Shown: piece by piece, positions 58,228 to 64,000 of the stretch
Layout of the letters: each line of letters opens with the position of its first letter
Numbering within the stretch: position 1 is the stretch's first letter
NCBI RefSeq assembly: GCF_029203285.1
Contig: NZ_CP115669.1
Location: 1,922,001-1,986,000 of the forward strand
Length of the DNA stretch: 64,000 nucleotides
Source of the DNA: Pseudomonas sp. PSE14
Lineage (GTDB): Bacteria; Pseudomonadota; Gammaproteobacteria; Pseudomonadales; Pseudomonadaceae
Direction: 5' to 3'
Notes under the pieces: model-generated
Seen by the model: the letters and a program-made list of their open reading frames with translations, nothing else
Told to the model about the DNA's origin: nothing
Database searches by the model: none
Program-made: the position numbers and the translations under genes

Positions 58228-59025
58228 CTACTGCGCCCAGTTCGGTTTGCGTTTCTGTACGAAGGCCATCGTGCCTTCAGCACCCTCCGCGCCAGTCACC
58301 GCTTCGGCGAACTGGCGGGCGGCGTCGTCCAGCAGCGGGCCGAGGGCTTCCGTCTCGGTGGCCAGCAGCAGGGCCTTGGTGGCGGCGTTGGCGCCGGGGG
58401 CGCAGCGGCGCACCTGGTCGAGCGTCTGGGCCAGTTGCTCACCGAGGCTTTCGGCGCTGTCCGCGCAGGCATGCACCAGCCCCAGGCGCAGCGCCTCGCG
58501 GCCGTCGAAGCGAGCGGCGGTAAGAGCCAGGCGGCGCGCCTGGGTCAGGCCGATGCGCTTCACCACGAAGGGCGCGATCTGCGCCGGCAGGATGCCGAGG
58601 CTGGTTTCCGGCAGGCCGAACTGCGCGTCGGCCGCCGTGATGGCGATGTCCGAGACGCAGGCCAGGCCGAAGCCGCCGCCCAGCACCGCGCCTTCCAGCA
58701 CGGCGACTACTACCTGCGGCTGCGCCTGGGCTTCTTCCAGCAGGCCGCCGAAGGCGCGGTTCAGCGCGGCGTAAGCCTCGGGACCGGCGGCGCGGGCACC
58801 GGCCATGTCCTTGATGTCGCCGCCGGCACAGAAGTGCCCGCCGGCGCCGCGCAGGACGATGGCGCGCACGGCACGGTCGTCGCGCACGGCGGCGAGCACC
58901 GCGCGCAGTTCGCCGACCATCGCCAGGCTCATGGCGTTGCGGCTGTCCGGACGATTGAGGGTGACATGCAGCACGCCGCCTTCAGGTTCCAGCAGCAGGG
59001 TTTCGCAGTTCGGCAATTCGTTCAT
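58228..59025 (-). CDS. atuE: Isohexenylglutaconyl-CoA hydratase
   Basis: 265 aa crotonase-fold enzyme that hydrates isohexenylglutaconyl-CoA before the lyase step. LHVTLNRPDSRNAMSL, oxyanion motifs AGGHFCAGGDIKDMAG and LGGGFGLACVSDIAI, then GLPETSLGILP (Glu). Fifth in the atu order, 16 nt upstream of atuF and after atuD with a REP pair between. Confidence 0.88.
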   Translation of the reverse strand: MNELPNCETLLLEPEGGVLHVTLNRPDSRNAMSLAMVGELRAVLAAVRDDRAVRAIVLRGAGGHFCAGGDIKDMAGARAAGPEAYAALNRAFGGLLEEAQAQPQVVVAVLEGAVLGGGFGLACVSDIAITAADAQFGLPETSLGILPAQIAPFVVKRIGLTQARRLALTAARFDGREALRLGLVHACADSAESLGEQLAQTLDQVRRCAPGANAATKALLLATETEALGPLLDDAARQFAEAVTGAEGAEGTMAFVQKRKPNWAQ

Positions 59026-59054
59026 GCCGGGTTCCTCATGGAGTCGGATGTTCC

Positions 59055-59124
59055 CTGTAGGAGCGAGCTTGCTCGCGAACCAGCCCCGCTGCAGAGCTGT
59101 TCGCGAGCAAGCTCGCTCCTACAA
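59055..59124. repeat. REP pair (GTAGGAGC family)
   Basis: Left CTGTAGGAGCGAGCTTGCTC, right TTCGCGAGCAAGCTCGCTCC, about 20 bp apart; the cleanest copy in the window. It stands between atuD and atuE, inside what should be one transcript. Confidence 0.93.
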
Positions 59125-59136
59125 GGGCAAAAGCCC

Positions 59137-60297
59137 TTAGCCCTTCTTCTTGCCCGGCAGGGTGCCCATCAGCTTGCAGATGATGCCCAGCATGATTTCG
59201 TCCGCGCCGCCGCCGATGGAAACCAGGCGGGTGTCGCGGTAGGCGCGCGAGATCGGGTTCTCCCACATGAAGCCCTGGCCGCCCCAGTACTGCAGGCAGG
59301 CGTCGGTGACTTCGCGGGCCAGGCGGCCGACTTTGAGCTTGGCCATGGAGGCCAGGCGAGTGACGTCCCTGCCCGCCACGTACAGCTCGGTGGCCTGGTA
59401 GGTGAGGGCGCGCAGGCTCTCGATCTCGGTCATCAGCTCGGCCATGCGGAAGTGGATGACCTGGTTATCGATCAGCGCCTGGCCGAAGGTCTTGCGCTCC
59501 TTGCAGTAGTCGATGGTGGTGTCGACGCAGTACTCCAGGCCCTTGATCCCGCTGGCTGCGGCGAACAGGCGCTCCTCCTGGAACTGCAGCATCTGCATCA
59601 TGAAGCCCGAGCCCTCGACGCCGATGCGGTTGCGCTGCGGCACGCGCACGTCGTCGAAGAACACCTGGGCGGTTTCCGAGCTGCGCATGCCGAGCTTGTC
59701 CAGGTGCGGGCTGACGCTGATGCCCTTGCTGTTCATCGGCACCATGATCAGCGACTTGTTGAGGTGCGGCTTGCCATCGGAGGTATTGGCCAGCAGGCAG
59801 ATGAAGTCGGCGGAGGGCGAGTTGGTGATCCACATCTTGCTGCCGTTGATGATGTAGTCGTCACCGTCCTTGCGTGCGCTGGTCTTCAGCCCGGCGACGT
59901 CGGAACCGGCACCCACTTCGGAGACGCCGATGCAGCCGACCATTTCGCCAGCGATGGCCGGACGCAGGAACTCCTCGCGCAGCTCGTCGGAGCCAAAGCG
60001 TGCCAGGGCCGGGGTGCACATGTCGGTCTGCACGCCGATGGACATGGGGATGCCGCCGCAATGGATGGTGCCGAACTCCTCGGCAGCCACCACCGAGTAG
60101 CTGTAGTCCAGGCCCATGCCGCCGAATTTTTCCGGCTTGGAGATGCCCAGCAGGCCCAGCGCCCCGGCCTTCCTGAAGACTTCGTGGATCGGGAAGCGGC
60201 CAGCCTTCTCCCACTCGTCGATGTAGGGATTGATCTCCTTCTCGACGAAGTTGCGGACGGTGCGGCGGAGTTCTTCGTGTTCCTGGGTGAAGATCAT
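59137..60297 (-). CDS. atuD: Citronellyl-CoA dehydrogenase
   Basis: 386-aa acyl-CoA dehydrogenase that oxidises citronellyl-CoA to geranyl-CoA, passing electrons to ETF. IGVSEVGAGSDVAGLKT and KMWITNSPSADF bind FAD; QALIDNQVIHFRMAEL, QYWGGQGFMWENPISRAYRD; then the end IGGGADEIM. ATG at 60297 gives MIFTQEHEELRRTVR, the usual N-terminus. Works with etfBA and ETF-QO encoded at 38-42 kb. Confidence 0.9.
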   Translation of the reverse strand: MIFTQEHEELRRTVRNFVEKEINPYIDEWEKAGRFPIHEVFRKAGALGLLGISKPEKFGGMGLDYSYSVVAAEEFGTIHCGGIPMSIGVQTDMCTPALARFGSDELREEFLRPAIAGEMVGCIGVSEVGAGSDVAGLKTSARKDGDDYIINGSKMWITNSPSADFICLLANTSDGKPHLNKSLIMVPMNSKGISVSPHLDKLGMRSSETAQVFFDDVRVPQRNRIGVEGSGFMMQMLQFQEERLFAAASGIKGLEYCVDTTIDYCKERKTFGQALIDNQVIHFRMAELMTEIESLRALTYQATELYVAGRDVTRLASMAKLKVGRLAREVTDACLQYWGGQGFMWENPISRAYRDTRLVSIGGGADEIMLGIICKLMGTLPGKKKG

Positions 60298-60339
60298 TGT
60301 TGTTGGTCTCCTGAGCCTTGTCTGGTTCACCGCCGCTGG

Positions 60340-60460
60340 CCCTCTCCCCAACCCTCTCCCTGAAGGGAGAGGGGGCTATCCGGAGTGGCCGGGCGGTCCG
60401 TTTCATGCCGGGTCGCTTTGGCTCCCTCTACCGCTTGCGGGAGAGGGCGGGGGGAGAGGG
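60340..60460. repeat. CCCTCACC-family palindromic repeat, copy 3
   Basis: Left CCCTCTCCCCAACCCTCTCC, right GCGGGAGAGGGCGGGGGGAG. More diverged than the other copies. Lies in the 189-bp gap between atuC and atuD. Confidence 0.8.
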
Positions 60461-60486
60461 CGTTGGCCCGTACTCCCGAACTCCCG

Positions 60487-62103
60487 TCAGAACCTCGCTA
60501 CCCCAAAACTATTCCCCTTGAGCGGCCGCACGGCCGCCTCCGCGCAGATATCCAGCAGGTAGCCAAGCAGCGCGCGGGTGTCGCGCGGGTCGATCAGCCC
60601 GTCGTCCCACAGGCTCGCGGTGCCGTAGAGCGCAGTGGACTGGGCGTCGAGCTTCTGCGCGGTCATCTGTTCGAGCATGTCGAGCATCTTCGGGTCGGCT
60701 TCCTTGCCCTCCTTGGCGTGCTTTTCCTCGGTGACGATGCGCAATACCTTGCCGGCCTGGGCGCCGCCCATCACGGCGGTGCGGCTGTTGGGCCAGGCGA
60801 AGATGAAGCGCGGGTCCAGGCCGCGGCCGCACATGGCGTAGTTGCCGGCACCGTAGGAACCGCCCACGACCAGGGTGAGCTTGGGCACGGTGGCGTTGGC
60901 CACGGCCTGGATCATCTTCGAGCCGTGCTTGATCACGCCCAGGCGCTCGGACTCGGTGCCGACCATGAAGCCGGTGGTGTTGTGCAGGAACAGGATCGGC
61001 GTGTTGCTCTGCTCGCACAGCTGGATGAACTGCGCCGCCTTGGCCGCGCCCTGCGGGGTGATCGGGCCGTTGTTGCCGATCAGGCCGCAGGCGTGGCCTT
61101 CGATGTGCAGGTGGCCGCAGACGGTCTGGCTGTCGAACTCGTTCTTGAAGTCGAGGAAGCGCGAACCGTCGGCGATGCGCGCGATGATCTCGCGCACGTC
61201 GTAGGGCTTCTTCGCGTCCGCCGGCACCACGCCAAGCAGTTCTTCGGCCGGGTACAGCGGTGCGTCCCATGCCTTCTTCGGGCGCACCGGCAGCTGCGCA
61301 TTCCACGGCAACGCGGCGAGGATTTCGCGGGCCAGGCGCACGCCGTCGGCGTCATTCTCGGCCAGGTATTCGGCGGTGCCGGCGACCTGGGCGTGCAGCT
61401 CGGCGCCACCCAGTTCCTCATCGGTGGCGATCTCGCCGGTAGCAGCCTTGAGCAGCGGCGGGCCGGCGAGGAACATCTTGGCCTTGCCGCGCACCACCAC
61501 CACGTAGTCCGACAGCCCCGGCTGGTACGCGCCGCCCGCGGTGGACGAGCCGTGCACCACGGTGATCTGCGGAATGCCCGCTGCCGACATGCGCGCCTGG
61601 TTGGCGAAGCCGCGCGCGCCCTCGACGAAGATGTCCGCCGCGTAGTTCAGGTTGGCGCCGCCGCTTTCGGTCAGCGCCACCACCGGCAGCTTGTTCTCCA
61701 AGGCGATCTGCTGCAGGCGCAGGGTCTTCTTCAGCCCGGTAGGGGAGATGGTGCCGCCCTTGATCGCGCTGTTGCTGGCGGTCACCAGGCAGCGCACCCC
61801 GGCGATGTAGCCGATGCCGGAGATGATGCCGCCGCCGGCCTGGGTGCCGTCTTTGTCGTCGTGCAGCTTGTAGCCGGCCAGCGAGGAGAGTTCGAGGAAC
61901 GGCGCGCCGGCATCCAGCAGCAGGTTCAGGCGCTCGCGCGGCAGCAGTTGGCCGCGCTTGTCGAACTTGGGCTTGGCCTCGGCGGCCTTGTCCAGCACCT
62001 TCTGTTCGACCTCGCGGAAGCTCGCCACGGCGGCCAGCATGGCCTCGCGGTTGCGGGCGAAGTCTTCGCCCTGGGCGTCGATTTCCGACTGGATCACCGG
62101 CAT
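60487..62103 (-). CDS. atuC: Geranyl-CoA carboxylase beta subunit (carboxyltransferase)
   Basis: 538 aa carboxyltransferase partner of AtuF. N-half: LPRERLNLLLDAGAPFLELS, TVTA-like ASNSAIKGGTISP, GGANLNYAADIFVEGARGF, STAGGAYQPG; C-half: GNNGPITPQGAAKAAQFI, LHNTTGFMVGTESE, VVGGSYGAGNYAMCGRGLDP. Members of the MCC/GCC beta family; a GCC is inferred from context. Only 3 nt separate its start from the atuB stop. Confidence 0.92.
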   Translation of the reverse strand: MPVIQSEIDAQGEDFARNREAMLAAVASFREVEQKVLDKAAEAKPKFDKRGQLLPRERLNLLLDAGAPFLELSSLAGYKLHDDKDGTQAGGGIISGIGYIAGVRCLVTASNSAIKGGTISPTGLKKTLRLQQIALENKLPVVALTESGGANLNYAADIFVEGARGFANQARMSAAGIPQITVVHGSSTAGGAYQPGLSDYVVVVRGKAKMFLAGPPLLKAATGEIATDEELGGAELHAQVAGTAEYLAENDADGVRLAREILAALPWNAQLPVRPKKAWDAPLYPAEELLGVVPADAKKPYDVREIIARIADGSRFLDFKNEFDSQTVCGHLHIEGHACGLIGNNGPITPQGAAKAAQFIQLCEQSNTPILFLHNTTGFMVGTESERLGVIKHGSKMIQAVANATVPKLTLVVGGSYGAGNYAMCGRGLDPRFIFAWPNSRTAVMGGAQAGKVLRIVTEEKHAKEGKEADPKMLDMLEQMTAQKLDAQSTALYGTASLWDDGLIDPRDTRALLGYLLDICAEAAVRPLKGNSFGVARF

Positions 62104-62106
62104 GGC

Positions 62107-62982
62107 TTACTCCTGATCCTTCAAGACATCGGGTAGATAGGCGCGGTGGAAACCGTTGTAGGAGCGACTTTGTCCCGGCTTCGCCTTGGACAGCGGGAAG
62201 GCGCGGCTGCCCTGGCTGGCGGCGCCGTCGATGCGAATGGTGTTGCCGCTGATGAAGGCCGCGCCGGGGGAGAGCAGAAAGACGATGGCGGCGGCGACTT
62301 CCGATTCGGTGCCGATACGCTTGAGCGGCACGTGCTCGCGCAGGGTCGGGATCACCGCCTTGAACGCGCCTTCGTAGGTGTCCATGCCGCTGGAGGCGAT
62401 CCAGCCCGGCGCCACGGCGTTGACCCGCACCCCGGCGTGGCCCCACTCGATGGCGGCGGTCTTGGTGAAGTTCTCCATGCCGGCGCGTGCCGCGCCCGAG
62501 TGGCCCATGCCGGGCATGCCGCCCCACATGTCGGCGAGCATGTTGACGATGCTGCCACCGGTCTTGCTCAGGCTCTGGTTGAACACTTCGCGGGCCATCA
62601 GGAAGCCGCCCACCAGGTTGGTGCGCACCACGGCCTCGAAGCCTTTCAGGTTGATCGATGCCAGCGGCGCGGGGTACTGGCCGCCGGCGTTGTTGACCAG
62701 GTGGTGGATCGGTCCGCGCTCGGCGATGACCTGCGCCACCAGCGCCTTCACCGCTTCCTCGTCGCGGATGTCGCAGCTGTGCCAGCTGGCGCTGCCGCCG
62801 TCCTCGATGATTTCGCCGGCGGTCTTCTCCAGCTTTTCCGCCTTGCGCCCGACCAGCACCACGTGGGCGCCGAGGGCCGCCAGCTCATGGGCGGTGCAAC
62901 GGCCGATACCGCTGCCGCCGCCGGTGACGATGATGGTCTGGCCGTTGAACAGGCCGGGTTTGAAGATCGAGTCGTAGCTCAT
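62107..62982 (-). CDS. atuB: Short-chain dehydrogenase AtuB
   Basis: 291 aa. NAD(P) motif IVTGGGSGIGRCTA, NNAGGQYPAPL, catalytic GGMPGMGHSGAARAGMEN with Ser-Tyr altered: the usual YxxxK reads HSGAARA, so the active-site Tyr is not evident. C-terminal SGNTIRIDGAASQG. ATG at 62982 with AGGACG upstream; an ATG seven codons 5' is also in frame. In the atu system this SDR is proposed to act on citronellol/citronellal or a late CoA ester. Confidence 0.87.
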   Translation of the reverse strand: MSYDSIFKPGLFNGQTIIVTGGGSGIGRCTAHELAALGAHVVLVGRKAEKLEKTAGEIIEDGGSASWHSCDIRDEEAVKALVAQVIAERGPIHHLVNNAGGQYPAPLASINLKGFEAVVRTNLVGGFLMAREVFNQSLSKTGGSIVNMLADMWGGMPGMGHSGAARAGMENFTKTAAIEWGHAGVRVNAVAPGWIASSGMDTYEGAFKAVIPTLREHVPLKRIGTESEVAAAIVFLLSPGAAFISGNTIRIDGAASQGSRAFPLSKAKPGQSRSYNGFHRAYLPDVLKDQE

Positions 62983-63045
62983 TGTTGTTTTCGTCCTGCT
63001 CAATCGTTCTTTGTGCGTTTTGAGGAATTCCTGTGCCAGCGATTT

Positions 63046-63160
63046 CCCCTCACCCCAGCCCTCTCCCCTAGGAGAGGGGGCCGTCCGTGCCGGCTAACGC
63101 CATGGTTTCATCCTGCACCAGACAGTCCCCTCTCCCTCTGGGAGAGGGTTAGGGTGAGGG
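63046..63160. repeat. CCCTCACC-family palindromic repeat, copy 4
   Basis: Left CCCCTCACCCCAGCCCTCTC, right GGGAGAGGGTTAGGGTGAGG. The right end enters the coding region of atuA and contains its stop codon (63149-63151). Confidence 0.88.
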
Positions 63161-64000
63161 TGGAGCGCTCAGTTCATCGGCGATGTGCTGCGGCACCGCC
63201 ACCGGGAATTCCAGCAACTGCTGGGCGAAGGCCTTGCCCTGCGGGTCGATGCGCAGGCTGGCGACACCGCCGCCGCCCAGGGCGTTTTCCAGCAGGAAGT
63301 TGAGGCTGTGAGTACCCGGCAGGTGCCAGCGGCTGACGCGGCCAGTCTGTTCGTCCAGCATGTGCTGCATCCACTCGGCCACCGCGCCTTCGCTCAGCGC
63401 CTCGGCGATCCACGGCAGGTATTCGGGCTTGCGCGCCATGACGCCGATGTTGCTGTGGTTGCCCTTGTCGCCGGAGCGCGCCACGGCCAGTTTCACCAGT
63501 GGTACGCTGGCCTGGGCGGGGCCTTTCGCTGCGGCAACCGGCAAGTCGTCGCCCAGCGCCGCCGGGTCGAAACCATCGATCTGCGGCAGGGACACCGGCT
63601 GGCGCTGGCCGTCGATCTCCACGGCCAGTTCGCAGGCGTCCTTGTCGATCAGGAAGGAGAACAGGCGGATCACCGGGTACACGGTCGGGCGTCCGCCGAC
63701 GATGCCGGTCAGCCCCGGCGCCATGCCGGTGGCGGCCTGGGCGATCTCGCGGGAGAACAGTGCCAGCGCCTCCTTGCGGCTGTGGCGCACGGCGAGCTTC
63801 ACCACGATTTCGCGGCTGTCGCCCCGGCGCCCGTGGGGGCCGTAGGTGGCTTCGCTGCCGAGCAGTTCGACACTCACCTCGCGGTACGGGCCCCAGCCGC
63901 GTTCCATGAGGATTTCCTCGGTCTTGGCGATGATCGCCTGGCTGACCCGTTCGGCCTTCTTCACCGCGTCGATGCCGGCGATCAGGCAACTGGCGGTGCA
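63149..64000 (-). CDS. atuA: Acyclic terpene utilisation protein AtuA, C-terminal part
   Basis: Partial: the frame is open to the window edge (about 283 codons visible, reading CTASCLIAGIDAVKKAERVS at the N-terminal side). DUF1446-type sequence: KTEEILMERGWGPYREVSVE, SLL-type SEATYGPHGRRGDSREI, KLAVARSGDKGNHSNIGVMA and GTHSLNFLLENALGGGG. AtuA is required for growth on citronellol in P. aeruginosa; its reaction is not settled. First gene of the cluster. The last residues (PPSP) and the stop come from a repeat of the CCCTCACC family. Confidence 0.9.
   Translation of the reverse strand, partial: CTASCLIAGIDAVKKAERVSQAIIAKTEEILMERGWGPYREVSVELLGSEATYGPHGRRGDSREIVVKLAVRHSRKEALALFSREIAQAATGMAPGLTGIVGGRPTVYPVIRLFSFLIDKDACELAVEIDGQRQPVSLPQIDGFDPAALGDDLPVAAAKGPAQASVPLVKLAVARSGDKGNHSNIGVMARKPEYLPWIAEALSEGAVAEWMQHMLDEQTGRVSRWHLPGTHSLNFLLENALGGGGVASLRIDPQGKAFAQQLLEFPVAVPQHIADELSAPPSP

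Noticed and set aside
56478..58523. Long plus-strand frame antisense to atuF and atuE
   Set aside because: Shadow of high-GC coding sequence; atuF has full biotin carboxylase motifs and the antisense product resembles nothing.
59137..60297. LiuA (isovaleryl-CoA dehydrogenase) instead of AtuD
   Set aside because: Position between atuC and atuE in a full atu order makes AtuD the better call, though sequence search is needed to exclude LiuA.

Overview
The window is a GC-rich Pseudomonas chromosome segment. Gene order from sthA to fabV follows the P. aeruginosa block around PA2991-PA2950 as I remember it, read in one direction. A complete acyclic-terpene (citronellol/geraniol) pathway at the right end, and REP palindromes of the GTAGGAGCGAGCTTGCTCGCGAA type, suggest the P. 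aeruginosa / P. nitroreducens / P. citronellolis group. No rRNA, tRNA, prophage, transposase or CRISPR array was seen. Species, homologue and synteny statements come from memory and reading, not from a search.

Region 1 (1-14.2 kb) holds redox and envelope housekeeping genes. These are sthA; a small minus-strand operon (PilZ-like, exported protein, glycerophosphodiesterase); the lipoprotein sorting genes lolCDE; a DUF2062 membrane protein; comEC; and a tightly coupled run exbB-like/exbD-like/lpxK/trm112-like/kdsB/LMW-PTP/murB that links LPS and peptidoglycan precursor synthesis.

Region 2 (14.2-31.9 kb) covers RNA metabolism and fatty-acid synthesis. rne (minus strand, about 510-nt leader, 45-bp tandem repeat in its scaffold domain) diverges from rluC, a HAD phosphatase and an S49 peptidase. 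Maf(YceF) diverges from yceD-rpmF-plsX-fabD-fabG-acpP-fabF-pabC-mltG-tmk-holB-pilZ-tatD.

Region 3 (31.9-44.3 kb) begins with the sRNA gene rgsA. It continues with a class V aminotransferase divergent from a TetR regulator, an orphan moaA, a GT39/ArnT-like glycosyltransferase and two small conserved genes. It ends with ETF-ubiquinone oxidoreductase divergent from etfBA (with a PsrA-type operator between them), fabV and a membrane-anchored esterase-like hydrolase.

Region 4 (44.3-52.7 kb) looks more accessory. It has a periplasmic binding protein with two DUF4398 envelope lipoproteins (one fused to OmpA), a LuxR-type regulator whose phospho-acceptor Asp is replaced by Glu, a MocR/PdxR-type regulator, and a von Willebrand lipoprotein / ECF sigma / single-TM protein module followed by a Pro/Ala-rich lipoprotein.

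Region 5 (53.1-64.0 kb, minus strand) is the atu cluster atuA(partial)-B-C-D-E-F-G-H. It encodes geranyl-CoA carboxylase (AtuC/AtuF), citronellyl-CoA dehydrogenase (AtuD), isohexenylglutaconyl-CoA hydratase (AtuE), two SDR dehydrogenases and an acyl-CoA synthetase. Its spacers are full of palindromic repeats of at least three families, and one repeat supplies the stop codon of atuA.
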